From Monoplex corrugatus (taxonomy: Eukaryota > Mollusca > Gastropoda > Littorinimorpha > Ranellidae), in contig JAPXFY010000013.1 of assembly GCA_030674185.1 (NCBI GenBank), positions 56,820,017 to 56,884,016 on the forward strand: a stretch of 64,000 bases of DNA, given 5' to 3'. A model generated the notes under the pieces. The model was not told the origin of the DNA and did not search any database. It worked only from the letters and a program-made list of their open reading frames with translations. The first letter of the stretch is position 1. Every line of letters starts with the position of its first letter. Below, one piece after another: positions 1 to 13,029 of the stretch. A program made the position numbers and the translations under genes.

Positions 1-253
1 AATTTAATGCAGTGAATTTTAGTCGCATCAGCAGTGTCAGAGCACGTCCCTACCTTACTGAAATGTAAATGTAAAATATTCATCGTTTGTGGTCCCATTA
101 CTGGATTAGATGACTGCTTCCAGCGCATTATCCTGTGGTTGTCATGAAGTAAATCATGTTTACCGTGATAACACTGATAGACCGTTGCTTGTAAACATTT
201 TTCTTTGTCACTGAATGCATTGATATTCACATCAATGTGTGTCAGCAAGACAG

Positions 254-338
254 CGTGTGTGTGTGTTCGTGTGTGTGTATACGTGTGTGTGTGTGTGTCA
301 CTGTATGTTGTGTGTGTGTGTGTGTGTGTGTGCGTGCT

Positions 339-388
<50 letters not shown>

Positions 389-392
389 CGTG
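254..392 (+). repeat. TG microsatellite
   Basis: Imperfect (TG)n tract. The open frames across it encode only Cys-Val repeats and are not genes. The CA tract at 44190-44600 in the other arm is its counterpart. Confidence 0.95.
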
Positions 393-898
393 CGTGTAAC
401 AAAATTGTTTTCCTGTCTGTCTATCAGTTAATCTGTCCGTCCTTGTATTGTAAAGTCGCAATTAAACAAGTAATATGTACCTCTTTAGAAAAGGGAAAAC
501 TGCAACCTAGCTCCATCTTGTTTTTTCTTCCCTTCCCTTCACGAGGAAAATGAGAAACAATCGATGGGTAAACGTATCCGTTCATGGGCGCCTTGCTCCT
601 GATGTTCAAATCTGAAAATAATGTGGAATAAAGTCATTATCGGAGCAGGTGAAGTGACAGAAAACGAAAACAGCAAATAGACAATACATGTTCTGATGCC
701 GGCATCAGCTTTGCCCTCTGGCTATCAGCGGCAATGTCTTCCATAATTTTGTAGTATGACTGTTTCGTTCAAGAATTTGAAATGGTCAGGATACACCCCC
801 CCCCTCCCCTCCCACTAATTTCATGTGTTTGCATGACTTCTCTCAGCTGGCACACGTACTGAAGTAGACCTGACTCTTCGACTTCTTTCACAGCAGAT

Positions 899-1240
899 TT
901 TGTGGCCTGGTGGATCAAGCACACGCCTGTATTGCAACAAACCAGGGTTCAATTCCTGGTTAGGCAGGTATTTTTCTTCCCCCTTCACTACCAACACTTT
1001 CTTGGTGGGCTGGGTGCTAGTCTAATGGATGAGACGAGAAACTAGGGTCCCATATCCAACAAGTGGCAGGTGGGAAAACCATAGCAGCAAAACAGCTGTC
1101 TTTGACAATATTGTGTAGAAGAAAAACCACTGTCATAGGTGAATAAAAAATGTACGTGTACAGAAAAAGGTGGCACTGAATTACAGCGATACGATTACCC
1201 AGGCAGAGCGGTCAGCATGTCACGTGAAAATCTCTGTTGT
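899..1240 (+). mobile_element. tRNA-derived SINE-like element
   Basis: Starts with tRNA-like promoter boxes: an A-box-like TGGCCTGGTGG near 903 and a B-box-like GGTTCAATTCC near 946, about 35 nt apart. A body follows with GAGACGAGAAACTAGGGT and AGCAGCAAAACAGCTGT, parts of which recur in the element at 21061-21270. The inverted counterpart is at 43310-43690. No intact tRNA gene is present, since the acceptor stem is missing. Confidence 0.6.
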
Positions 1241-1261
1241 GACCAAAGAGTGAATTCAGTC

Positions 1262-1735
1262 CAAATCATTTCTACCCAACCCATTCCAGTCCAGTCCAAT
1301 CCATTCCAGTCCAACCCAATCCAGTCCAATTCAACTCAATCTAGAGCAACACTATCCAGTCCAGTCCAGTCCAGTCCAGTGAAACACAATCCAGTCCAGT
1401 TTAACTCAATCCAGTCCAACACAATCCAGTCCAATCTGATCCAGTCCAATCGAGATAATCTAACCCAATTCCATCCATTCCAGTCTAATCCAATCCAGTC
1501 CAACTCAGTCCATTTCAAACCAGTGTGGCTGAATCCAATCTAACCCAAGCAGCATATTGTCCAGTCTGACTCAATCCAATCCTAACCAGCCCTGTCCAAT
1601 CCAGTCCAACCTAAGCCAGTTCTGTCCAGTCTATACCAATTCATTTCAATCCAGTCCAGTTTGACGTAGTTCAGTTAAAACAAACCGAATCCACGCCAGT
1701 CCAGTCCAATTCCACACAATCAAATCCTGCCTTGT
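1262..1735 (+). repeat. CCAGTCCAAT minisatellite
   Basis: Tandem and degenerate 5- and 10-bp units (CCAGT, CCAAT, CCAGTCCAAT). The reverse-complement array is at 42640-43310. Open frames here (Gln-Ser-Asn-Pro repeats) are repeat artefacts. Confidence 0.93.
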
Positions 1736-2489
1736 CCAATCCATATTTTATAATACAAAATCTCTTCCCCTTTGTTATTTTAACCATCTCATGCAATAGT
1801 GTGTTTTTTTCTCAGATGCTCTAATTCTCTAAGTTACGCATTAACCTGCTGTACAGTATGGCCTGTTTGTACGGAAGGAAGGTCAAGCAAGTATCTCATG
1901 GTCTTAATGGGGTTATCTGTTGTGGTTTCATGGGTTACCTTCATTGCAATGTTCTCTGTTTTAGCTTTAACTAACAACTCTGTGATACCGTTGTAAAGCC
2001 AGGTTTATAGTCAGTTGTACTTAGTATTACAGATCGATATATCTGTAGGAGATAGCGCTGTTCAGTGCCTTTGGCTATCACTAATTTTGGGATGTGCAGG
2101 GTTTTAGTTTACATGCGTGTTGTAGTTGCGAAATGTTTTCTGATAGTAGGCACTCTGTCAAAACTAATCTCACGGTAACCATTAACTTGAACTGAAAGCA
2201 ATGTTAGACTCTCAAATCTGACAAGAGAGTTTAAATACTGTCAGAAGTTCCAGGGAAAGTTCTGTTCAACTTCCTCAAAACATGTTGAATTTAGTGGGAT
2301 TTTTTGTTTGTTCTGTGTGACCTTGATCTTGAAATTTGTCCTCTACATTTTAGCATTTGCAGCTCCTCAACAGCCCACACCTTTTATGAAATGTTGGTAA
2401 AGATCCATCTATAAACAGCTGAGAAAATCGTGGACAGAGAAACAGACATACATACACACAAACATAGACACACTGACACATAGACACTT

Positions 2490-2501
2490 ACACACACACA
2501 C

Positions 2502-2538
<37 letters not shown>

Positions 2539-2594
2539 AACACACACACACACACACGCACACACACACACACATGCACACACATACACATACA

Positions 2595-2632
<38 letters not shown>

Positions 2633-2705
2633 CACACACATGCACATGTGCACATACACACACACACACACACACACATGCACACACATGCACATGTACT
2701 CACAC
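2490..2705 (+). repeat. CA microsatellite
   Basis: Imperfect (CA)n with interspersed CACACG and CACATG. Its inverted counterpart is the TG tract near 40300-40490. Confidence 0.95.
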
Positions 2706-3099
2706 GTACAGACATATTCACATGCATCCCTTGAGGATACATGACCTTATGTCCTCATTTTTTATGTGTGGATTACGGGTCATTTGTCTTTGTTTTTCCA
2801 CTGCAATAATTGCTGAAAATGTCCACCGCAGGTTTTCTTTCATTTTAACTAGATTGTGTTTGCTCTTGTAATTGCAATGGAATCGCTGCTGCACTCGTAT
2901 TAAATTTGAAAAGGATTCGTGAAAACCACACAGAGCGTCCAAGCTTCATACCCATGTGTTTGAAATTTAAAAAAATATGCAGTGGTTTTGTGGGAGTTAC
3001 AGGTTGTTTGTGAATGCATCTTATATGATGTGGAATATTGTTTTTATCTACAAGCTCATCACGACGTTGATTTCCCCTGACAAAAGCAACTCTTGTGCA

Positions 3100-3320
3100 A
3101 TCCAGCCACGTCAGTGTAGGTCAATTGGGCGTTCTGAACGCCTCACTTTTAGGACGGATGCTTTGTCCGTTACACCACATAGACACTACCACCACTTCCT
3201 TCTTCTTAAAAAAAGGTTGCATTTCTTCCATCCCAAGCCTCTTTCCATGGTATTTTCAGCGATGGTCCAGGTGCACTTTTGAAATACATGGGAAGGAGAC
3301 AGTTGCCTTCAAGTTTGCAA
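3100..3320 (-). mobile_element. Antisense tRNA-like SINE remnant
   Basis: The minus strand reads GGTGTAACGGACAAAGCATC followed by CGTCCTAAAAGTGAGGCGTT, which resembles the D-arm and anticodon arm of a tRNA-derived SINE head. A related + strand copy lies at 36745-36870 in the right arm. Boundaries are uncertain. Confidence 0.45.
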
Positions 3321-4639
3321 CAATCGTGTGGAAAGGATTAAGATTAATTAATTTTGACTTACTGGAGCTGGTTAGCCCCGTCACCAAGTGCTGTAGCTTT
3401 GGGCTAAAGTCCCAGTGCCCGTGAGGAAGGTTTTTGAACTGGCTGCTAATATATGGATATTCTGAACCACAAAGTTGCACCTACTGAGGCAGCCCTACAT
3501 GTGGCAGTCACTGTACTTGTGGAGCTAGGAACATCAGTAGGTGACAGAGTGGGAAGAGAATTGCACGTCCCCTCCGTACTTTAAACATCCACTGTGCTGA
3601 CCAGGCATACAGGTAAGCTGGAACGATGAGTCATTCAATCACCAATTAATACAAAGCTCTATAATAATGGAGAGGCTGTGACGGGGACTGGCAGAGACTA
3701 TTGTTCAAAGTCTGTAGCTTGAGGCTGATTTGTGAAACGTTCAGGAACCATTTCAGCTCTGAATCATTCAGGACAATTTTGCTCTGTTTACATTGGCATG
3801 ATACAACCGCACCAACAGTGTGCTGCCCCTAAGCATAGTATCAGTGTAAGTGGGTCGTGATAATGCACTTTGTGTCGATCACTTCCAATCTTTCGGTTTT
3901 TATCCTGTGCCTGTTTGAAGGAGTGACTCAGTTTTCTTTTTTCTTTTCTTTTTTCTTTATCTGAGTGCTGCATTTCAGTGCCGTTCTTTCTATACCATGC
4001 AGCTCTTCAAAATCTTACTTAATTTTTTTAATACTACCAGGTTTATTACACATCATGACATACTTTGGAATGATTCATCAGCCCATATTTGATGATTTGG
4101 TCTCATCGTCTTTCCAGTTTATTAACCATTGCTATCATAAAAAGAAAGGCAGCAAAACAGCAAAAGCAAAACAAAAGTAAATTGGTTGTTTGCTAACGTA
4201 AAGGTAGCAGCAGCAGACACAGAAAATTCAATACTAGGATGCTATGAGGTCACAAGCACAGCAACATACTGGAATGCGTACCATTCCAGATCACAACGCA
4301 AGATAGTCCCGGATCGTTTCCGATATAGGTTCAGTCAGGCCAAACTAAACGTAAACAGTTCAATTTACTTGGGAAGCGTCCTCAAACCATTTCATTTTGG
4401 CAGCGTAGTTCGCCCTAATATTGTGTGCAAAGGTGTTTGAGGGATGATGGTTGTCTACCATCGATCTGAGGCAGATTCAGTTTTAGAATTATCTCAGCAA
4501 CAGAGCAGCCTTTTCCACAGCACTGTTCTCCCCAAGTGGGGGTGGGGTGGGGGTGGTATAGGGAAAAACCCTAGGCAAAGTTTGTCTCCTTTGTATCTGG
4601 CATCTGCCTGGTCATCTGCCATGACAATTCAAACAGTGT

Positions 4640-6540
4640 AAACACAAACAAAAATAACACACACCCAACCTTTGATGCATAGAATGCCCCAACCTCCCAG
4701 GACAAAGATGATATACAAAACCTGCAGACAGCTTTGTTCATCAGGATGTTGGATCACTGTAAGATTTGCATACGAAACCCAGCTCAAGGAAGTTGGACGA
4801 GGTTACCATTTTCCTGCACTGAAAAACCGAAATGTGACCAAACAATTTCTGGTAACGGATTTGCCATTTGCACCATGCTTATAAGGACACTAAAGAGTTT
4901 TTCCCGTGGTGTCAATGGTCGCTTGATGACCTTATGTCTTTGGCTCAGAAGAAGCTATTTCACTGTGGTCATCAGTGCTTACGCCCCACAATGACACATC
5001 AAGATAATGTCACAGAAGCTATAAAAAGCTAAATTCTCTCGTTGTCTCGTCAACCATAAAGCAAAACCCGTCATTCTTGGAAATTTCTATGGGTTCGTGG
5101 AGTGGACTACTGCACATGGCTTAACGTTCATGGATGACATGGTACAAGAAAATGCAGCTTCAATGGACTGATGTTTCTCTAACTGTGTACTCAGCATGAA
5201 TCCATAGCTTGTTCCAGCAGATGGACAAGTTCAAGAACACGTAGATACATCCATGCTCCAAGCAGTGGCACATACTGGATTATGTCATCGTGTGACGGTA
5301 AGACAGAAGAGACGTGCAAATCACATGCTGCGTGATAGAAGCTTATTGCTCGTCTGATCACCAACTATTACACAACAAGATGAATATCCTGTTAGCTGGG
5401 AAATCAGGGCAGCAGGACAAACCTCTGCAGAAGTTAAACATCACCCGTCTGCTGAACAGCAAAAATATTGTTTAAAAAAAAGGCTCCAGGAAAAAAAATT
5501 ATCTGATATAGAGCTTGAGTAAGAGAATGAGTATGTAGAATGAAAATCCTCCCAAGAAGCTGTCTTCAGTACTGTGGCTGATGCCCTGAGTTTTGTGAAA
5601 CGTAAGCACAGGAACAGGTTAATGAAAATGATGAGGAAAGTATAAACAAACTCCACCCTTCTCACAAGGTACACCTTAGTAACAAGATCAGTAAGAAAAA
5701 TAAACGAACATACCAGCAAACAAAGCAGCTTAACAGACATAAACTGAGGCAGATGCAGAATAAATGGTGGAGACAAAACCTGCAGTACTCCAGACAGCTG
5801 ATGATGCCAGCAACATGAAGTCATTCAATGATGGCCTATGCACAGAATACAGCCTAACGATTCCTGGCTCAACACTGATCCATGCGCCTGACTATTCCAT
5901 TCTGAACACCCAGAAAGCGGACATCTTATTACCCTGGGCTGAGCACCGTTAAACGTGGAATTGTCAGTGCCTCAGGACGTCATTGCAACACTCCCCTGAT
6001 GTCCAGTAAAGGAATCTGTGGCAAACCACCCCACCAACCCTCCAGTGCCCAGATTATCAAAGCCCTTGGAATGAATTCCATATGCACTGACGTCACAGGT
6101 GTAGTGTGATGGAGAGGATCCTAAGTGATCATGGTCCAAACCTATGAGCCGGCCATGTCTTTAGATCCTCTCTAGCATATGCGTTTTGTATCTTATACTA
6201 GTATTTGTATCAATGAATCTGACAACATTGTACCAGTCTATATGGTAGAACTAGAAGGAAACATTTCCCCAAGACTTTAAAGAGCTATGATAATTCAACT
6301 TTCAACAAGAGGGGCGATAAGATCTTATGCGATAATTATCATAAATATCCGTCTTCTGCATTGGAGGCAAGATTCTTGCTGAAATCATCCTAAACAGAGT
6401 CAATACTTATACAGCCAAGCCCATCATTCCTGAGTCAAAGTATGAGTTTCTAAGTGGAAGAGGTATGGGTGACATCGCAATTTCTTGAAGTGGGGTGGGC
6501 TTACGGAGAGGTACCTATCAAACGCTCAGCTGACAACACC
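4640..6540 (+). mobile_element. Decayed LINE (endonuclease to early RT region)
   Basis: Conceptual translation, with many stops and frameshifts, recalls the endonuclease ORF of non-LTR elements: VISAYAPQ near 4970, VILGNFYG near 5070, then HAPSSGTYWIM near 5250, and later MQNKWWRQNL near 5760, MKSFNDGL near 5815 and LPWAEHR near 5930. Near 6420 a short stretch resembles the RT start (IIPESKYEF). The copy is dead and specific to the left arm. The 6070-6170 part recurs at 62170-62310. Confidence 0.7.
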
Positions 6541-6579
6541 AGAATGATGGAGACGTTAAGATGGACAACAAACAGGGTA

Positions 6580-6735
6580 GATTGCATAGATAGATAGATA
6601 GATAGATATAGATATAGATATATGTATACATATATATATATATGTATACACATACATATCCTGTATGTATGTATGTATGTATGTATGTATGCATGTATGT
6701 ATGTATTTATGTACGTATGTATTTATGTATGTGTT
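6580..6735 (+). repeat. ATAG, TATA and GTAT microsatellite
   Basis: Runs of (TAGA)n, (TA)n and (TATG)n, probably the 3' tail or edge of the LINE to the left. Arm homology resumes just after it at about 6735. Confidence 0.85.
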
Positions 6736-7789
6736 CATGGTTGAAATTGCTTTGACAGTATCGTCTATGAATCTGGATATTGTGCCTTGTGATGCTTGTG
6801 ATCTTTACGTCTTTTTACATTTTTATATTTATAACTTGTTAAATATTTTCCTCGTGGGGTACCACTCATCTATGTTGTGATCCTATTTTCCCTTTGATGT
6901 AGTTCTTTTTTCAGTAACGAGCGTAGAAACTCAGCGTCATCTATTGATATAGTTCAGTCTGAATCATGATATTCACAGACCAAGAAAGAATTGGATCGAT
7001 GGCATAAAAGATACCTTGATATTCAAACAAATTCTTTAAATCAGGTTCTCCTGCTTGTTACTGACCGTCAGTTTTTTCTCCCCACGACAAGCACACATAC
7101 CAATGGTGAATAGTAGTTTCCTTTTAATTTATGGAAATATTCATTTAAATGTGTTGGTCACTTAGAACGATTCACCATCCAAAGCCCTTCTTTTCTCCAG
7201 TCAAGCCTGTTTTGTCGTGACTAAATGAATTTAGATGAAGTTTTGTGTGATGATCGGATGTAGCCTTGCATAATGTTATTTTGATGGATCTTTACCACTT
7301 ATTTTAGACATAGACGAACTCTCACATCGAGCAATGTATGAGGCAGCAAGAGCGCTCCAAGAGAAGAGAGTTAAAGGACATCATTCTAGTAACTATCCAC
7401 TAGGTGCAAGTCTGTCAATCGTCTGGTGCCAGTTCACTTTTCGTTTCCGTCCTTCGCTGATATCCTGAGCTCCCGTTAAGAGCTTGGTTGGCAGGTCTGG
7501 AAGATTGCATCTAGTGGCATGGTCCAGTCAATTCATTTGATGTTTGCAGATGCTGTTGAAAACCGAGATCTGTTTGCTTCTTGACCCTACTTCATCGTTT
7601 TTCGCTGTTTTTTCAATTTACATGTAATGCCCAAAATATTCCATAGGCACTTTAGATCAAAGAAGCCAAGTTTCCTCTCCTGACCTGTTTACCACTATAT
7701 ATTTCAAATCGCATGTTCACATATCAAACATCACACAGCTTGCAATCCTCAAAACAAAAATTTCTGATGGCGCGGAACTGCAATCTCTA

Positions 7790-8250
7790 GATAAATGGTG
7801 AGCGTGCTTTCAATTTTATTACATCTTCTGTTTCGAACTCACTGCCACCTGATCTCAGAGATCTGCCTTCCCTTTCACCTTCAAATCACAGTTGAGAACT
7901 TACCTGTTCATCCAGGCCTGACATTTTATATATCATAATTGTTCATCCACTTATTCATACTTCCACCTTTATCTACTGGTCATGGGCATGTAAACGATCA
8001 TGTCTGTACCCAGTATACACTTATGACCATGACTATATGTGCAAGTATGAGTATACATTCTTAGTATGTATTTGTTTGTGCATGTGCATGAATGTGTGTA
8101 TTCTGGTATATGTGTGTTTATGTGTGATATATCTGTGCTTCTATAAGTATTACACCCTGTATCTTGTAAATGTGTAATGCACAATGAGTGCAAATTATCT
8201 TGGAGAACAGCGCTATTCAAGAATGGGTTTTGATAATTATTGTTAAATTC
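7790..8250 (+). mobile_element. LINE 3' end (CR1/jockey-like RT C-terminus)
   Basis: The translation contains GERAFNF, SNSLPPDLRDLPSLS and, in another frame, FKSQLRTYLF, the closing motif of many CR1/jockey-like RT ORFs. The copy is frame-broken. A weaker copy of the last motif (FKSNLKIYLFTS) sits at about 8808-8850, suggesting a second 3' fragment. Confidence 0.6.
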
Positions 8251-10430
8251 TTTTTATTCTTGTTCTTCTTATTATTGTTATCATTATTACTATAATTACA
8301 AAGTAAGTTTTGCATCAATATTTGAGTACCCATTTAACATCTCAGAAACTTTTTACTTTTGATGGCCTCTTGCTTTCTGTCTTTGACTAAAGTATTGTAT
8401 CAATCTGACGAAATTGCCATTATTGTAAGACTGCGTTTGTCACAATCACTCATGGACTGAAAATCTTTAACTGCGTCAAGATGTTTCGTAAGGAAAAGCA
8501 GTGAAAGGTGTTGAAAGAAACTTATTATTCCTCCTGCTATTCACACTTTGTTTTTGAATGTAGTTTGTCTCTCGTTGGCTTTGATATTGAGAGTTTTTAT
8601 CATGCTGACAGGAAGACAACAATGCTATAAACAAATGTTTTTCTGTCAGACATTTAGGACTGGAAATCCTGTATGGCCTGACATCTCCATTGTGTTTCTG
8701 ATATTACTTGTTTACAAATTCCTTGATACAGATGTCCCACAGTCAGTCACTGCTCTGTTCATGTGTCTTCCCCTGTCTATTTGACAGTCAGTATATACTC
8801 TGCCTTCTTTCAAGTCTAACTTGAAGATATACCTTTTCACCAGCAGTGATTTCCCCCTCTACGTGCCCACCCTTTTGTCCTACCCCTCTACTGTCTCCCC
8901 CCCCCCTCCCACTTTGCGTGTATTTTGTACACTGGAGATTAGAGTGTGTGCTTTAACCGGATCTTCAGATCAAGATTCAGCACCTAAGAAATGCCATTAC
9001 TGTCTTCATTACTATCATTTCGTTGCCCAATACACCTTACAACATCCAAAACTGTATCAGTTAATTTCAAGTTTCATGTATGTTTTGTGTGTATAATAGT
9101 AATTAAACAATAACACCTGAAAATATTCGTGGTATGGAGTTAATTTTTTTATGGGTTGCAGGTCTCATATACACTCAAACATATGAGTTACCTTTTACAT
9201 GTATGGTAGTGTTGTTGTTGTTGTTCATCATTAAGGTAGTTACAATCACTTTTGGGGGATAGTTTGCTGGGTGTTTTTTAATGTTTCCATAAGCCACAGC
9301 ACTGACATAATTCAGTCTGCATGATCTTTAGCGTAGGTACGTGATGTTCTGCATGTACATTGACGTGAAGTGTGTTCAGGCATGGGCAGGCCTACACTTA
9401 TGTTAACATGTAAAATCCGAAAAACCTTCACCTTTTACCCACCAAATGGTTCCCAAGCATGCTTGAATCTGGACCTCCTAGTTGAAAGAACAGTCCAAAC
9501 CACATAACTATGGGGCCTGTGATGCTTCTATTCACATTGATAATCAACTTAAAGTTTATGACCGTTCGGAGACTGTTCATGTAGTGTATAATGTACTACA
9601 CGTGGGCTGTTCAAGTCAAAGGTTGATACTATTGGTGAAAATGACTTTCATTCGAAAGGGAAAAATCAGATTCATAATGACTGAAAACCAATATGGTTTG
9701 TGACCTGAACGTATTTTCAATTCAGTGGGCGTGTCAGCCATCAACCGGTCGATGAAAACCTCACTGCGATGCTTCATTGCCCTCAGACAGTGCAGCGAGC
9801 ATCCAACACGCTGCACCAGCTTTCCTTATCTTCGTGATTGCGAATACAAAGCTGAATTCTACAGCATAGAGGCAGGTCTGGTTAAAAGGTGAGTTCACTT
9901 TGATGAGTTAACGTGTAATTTCGTGTAACATTCACATTCTGTTGTTGATAAACAGGTTTGATTATTAGGCATTGTTGGGTTTTTTTTCGTTTTTTTTTTT
10001 AGCAGACGTTGCTGGTGTATCAAATATCAGAATAATCTGATTCAGCAGGAAAACATCAAAACGTTTTATGACCAAAGGTGGCACAATACAAGATCAGAAC
10101 ACGTTTGCCAATGATATATCTGGAACACTTTAGTGTGTCATAGCTATTGGAATGACTAGAATATTCAGTGCTTTTATTTCAAGTATTCAAGCTTTTATAA
10201 TTTTGTGAAAATTGGTCTTTTTTCTGTTCCTTACATACACTAAAAGGAAAATCATATAATTTGTAAATATCGTTTTTAATTTTTGATAGGCAAAAACCAT
10301 TTGACAGGAGTAAACATAGACTTGCTGCTGATATTGCTAGGTCTATACCTTGTCAAGGTCCAGTGTCTTAGACATTAGAACTATTTACACAAGATGCATC
10401 AGCGCAGTCTGCATACCACACATCTCGTTC
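8250..10430. other. No gene seen
   Basis: AT-rich sequence with short open frames only. A possible LINE 3' fragment lies near 8808-8850, a (GTT)n run near 9211 and poly(T) near 9979. Nothing here is supported as coding. Confidence 0.6.
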
Positions 10431-11010
10431 AGATGTTCTATATTAATCTGTTTGAAAATCACACAAGCATATGTCATTCGGAATTTCTCCATTTATCTGT
10501 CTGAAAACCACATGAATCTGTTTGAAAACCACATAATCTCACCTCATTCAGACTTGATCCATTAATCTGAAGGCCACACAAATGTATCTCATTAAGGCAT
10601 ACTCCATAAATCTGGTTGAAAGCCACACAAACATACCTCATCTAGGCATACTCCATTAACCCCTTCACCGCCAGTGACTTAGAATGTTAAAGTCCTCAGC
10701 GTCAGCTGTTTAAAAAAAACAAGAAAAATGAACCTACCGACTTTAAATGACCGTAACTTTCTTATTTCTCAACCGAATTGCTTTCTGTTTTTTTTAAAGA
10801 AAGGAGAATGATTTGCTTTTGGGATTATGCAACAATTAACTATGTTGGCAGTCTGCCAGACGGTCGCAAAAAGGCGACATCGGCGGTGCATTGAAAAACA
10901 CACGATATTCCTCATTTAGACATACTCTGTTAATCTGTTTAAAAAACACACAAATATTCCTTGTTTAGATATTCTCCATTAATCTGTTTGAAAAACAACT
11001 CAAATTTTCC
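10430..11010 (+). repeat. Degenerate tandem array of about 48 bp
   Basis: Repeats of a unit containing TTAATCTGTTTGAAAACCAC and CATTCAGACATACTCCA-like text, interrupted by a foreign segment at about 10656-10900. Units on both sides of that segment match each other. Confidence 0.75.
10656..10900. mobile_element. Possible MITE inserted at TTAA in tandem array
   Basis: The segment begins TTAACCCCTTCACCGCC directly at a TTAA of the surrounding tandem unit and ends near GGCGGTG, the complement of part of its start. The right terminus and second TTAA are not intact. A TTAA target and TTAACCC-type ends suggest a piggyBac-type MITE. Confidence 0.45.
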
Positions 11011-11580
11011 TTGAGCCTTTCATTACCACACAGGAACAGTATCATCTCGATCAGACTTTCTGTGGTATCATCTGTTGCCAATGCTCCTGAAACCCTCATG
11101 TAATGTCTCCTACTATCATGTTGGAGACAAAGACAACTCGTTTGGACTTATTATGTTACTGTTTGTCTAATAGAAAATCAGGACAATCAGTGGTGATCAC
11201 CAAACCACCCTGTATGGCTCCCATGATACTGTTGAAATAATATGGAATATATTCCTCTCAAGAAATAGTCAAAGCAGCTTAAATCACAACGTCCTGAAAA
11301 GTTAATGTATATTTAAAAACCTAAACATACTTATTTCCCCTTTCAACGTGACTAATCTGAAAACGTGAAAAAGTCTTTTTCTTGATAGGTGAAAAAATTT
11401 CTTTTACCTGTTTCCCAAGAACCATGCAGCCTGACACCAAACTAGTTTGGTTGGCAAGTGCGCTAAACCTGGTGGGAAAGCCTGGTTCTACTTCTATGTT
11501 TCTCTCCATCATTCATGGATGCCAAATACTTGTGTTGTTCCTCTTAATATTTTGTGTAAGCTCATCTCTCTTGAGGCCAA
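11010..11580. other. No gene seen
   Basis: Unique-looking AT-rich sequence. The frame from 11321 to 11585 lacks recognisable domains; its + strand continuation at about 11580 becomes LINE sequence. Confidence 0.5.
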
Positions 11581-12360
11581 AGTAAAGGTAATTACAGAAA
11601 ATGAGAAAGACCTACAAAACCTTGTGAATGTAATAGAAATAGAAAGCAAAAACGAAGGGCTGGAGCTAAATAGCAAGAAGACTAAAGTCATGGCAATCAG
11701 TAAAAATATGAAATCCCCTCATGCAAAGTAACATCAAATGGCACAACTTTGAGACAGGTTGATAAGCTTAAATATCTAGTAATGGTCATTTCACCAGCCA
11801 GCAGATGCACATCAGAAATAGCCAGCAAAATCGGCCAAGCCCAAACAGCATTCAAGAAGATGAAAAGCGTTCTAAACAACAAATGCCTATCAATAAACAT
11901 CAGGAAGAGAGTTCTTGAGTGTTATATAGAACCGATAACCGATAGTTTTGTAAGGTTGTGAGGCGTGGACAGTCAACACGCAAAGTCAGCACAAAATTGA
12001 GGCAACTGAAATGTGGTTTTTAAGAAAAATGTTTTATTTCCATGCACAGCAAAGAAAACAAATGAGACAGTGTTGAAGGAGGCAGACACAAGAAGATCAT
12101 AAACAAAGAAGATAAAAAGCCAAGCAACATTTACAGGACACTTTGGGAAGCAAGAGAAATTAAAGCACCTGGTCACAACAGGAAAGCTGGAGAGAAAGGG
12201 AACACTAGGTATACCCAGGGAGAAAATATTGGATGGACTTCCAGGATGGCTGAGGAGAGAGAGGGTGGGAGATGTACTTGCAGCGACGAGGGATAGATTC
12301 GTATGGAGGGACATGATCACCAACACCATGTGACAGGGCACATGATGATGATGATGATGA
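11580..12360 (+). mobile_element. LINE family L copy A, 3' fragment with GATGAT tail
   Basis: Contains the RT C-terminal part: ENEKDLQNLVN, GLELNSKKTKVM, then frameshifts, ASKIGQAQTAFKKM, CLSINIRKRVLECYIEP. The 3' end reads through EREREG-like and WRDMITNTM frames into a (GATGAT)n tail. The same family recurs at 21815-24230, 34850-35892, 41085-41555, 47335-48665, 49760-50910, 52690-52930, 53855-54130 and 54301-54690. The clade is unresolved (RTE- or jockey-like). Confidence 0.8.
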
Positions 12361-13029
12361 ATCTATCCTCTGTCCCAGGTCTGAACTTGGCAATGAGAGA
12401 ATGTTTATGCGCATATCGGGAGTTTTGATCTGGATGATGATGTACTAAGACATTCGCCCTGCTAACTAATCATATCTACTATTGGTTGTAATTCCAGTTG
12501 TTCATCATGCTGGGTACAGTTTGGTTAAAGCAACAGTAAACAGCGACCACTAGATAAACATCGCAACTCCAGACAACTGTGAGAGTTGCCTCACTTGACC
12601 CATACGAAAACAGAACTCGTATTGCAAAAACTGAAAGTAAACTCGACGAACTGAAACATGAACTTCCGTTAACTTACCCTGTCTTTTTCTCCTACTGGAC
12701 GAAGCAGCAGGGAAGTTTGGGTCTTTTTTTCTTAGTTTTTGTCTTTGTTGTTCGTTTTGTTTTGTTTTTGTGATCTTACATTTACGCTTGACAAAGGTCA
12801 GTTGGCCGAAAATTTGCACCTGTCTTGTCTAGTTGTGTTAAGTGCATGTTTTGATTCTATGACTCGTATGTTCATGTTTTTCTGGTTCATGGACTTACTT
12901 GTGACATCACCCTATCCTGAAATTAAATTAACTAAAGAAAAAGACATCATTTGTTATGATGGCAATGCTGATTTGAATGTTGATGATGATGATGATGATG
13001 ACTGTGCAGATACGGGACGCAGATTTCCA
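12360..13029 (+). other. Upstream flank or 5' leader of receptor gene
   Basis: No separate gene seen. It holds the GATGAT tail of a LINE, an open but low-complexity frame from 12739, and a GATGAT run at 12981-13000. An acceptor-like GTGCAG at 13004-13009 suggests the first coding exon may begin just before the ATG, with a 5' non-coding exon further upstream. I see no clear TATA box or initiator. Confidence 0.4.

Larger units (their letters stand above)
1..7270. repeat. Left arm of long inverted duplication
   Basis: Segment after segment matches the reverse complement of 34230-44850 in the same order: 1-240 with 44600-44850; 640-780 with about 43780-43900; 900-1240 with 43310-43690; the CCAGT minisatellite with 42640-43310; 1790-2100 with 40940-41070; 2950-3110 with 39845-40020; 3110-4140 with 35890-36812; 6735-7270 with 34230-34860. 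Identity by eye is roughly 75-85%. Arm-specific insertions break the match, here mainly 4150-6735. The arm probably continues left of the window. Confidence 0.85.

Noticed and set aside
205..553. Cys-Val-rich ORFs over TG repeats, and similar ones at 2384-2742, 16019-16348, 18175-18375, 25920-26415, 44138-45426, 51104-52007 and 59806-60289
   Set aside because: They are direct translations of TG/CA microsatellites in several frames, with no other content.
899..965. Genuine tRNA gene
   Set aside because: Promoter boxes are tRNA-like but there is no acceptor stem or complete cloverleaf, so it is SINE-like. The same holds for 3100-3320, 21061-21270, 36745-36870 and 58885-59030.
12739..13029. Upstream in-frame start for the receptor at 12739
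   Set aside because: It would put 97 low-complexity residues, including an Asp run from a microsatellite, before a good signal peptide at 13030.
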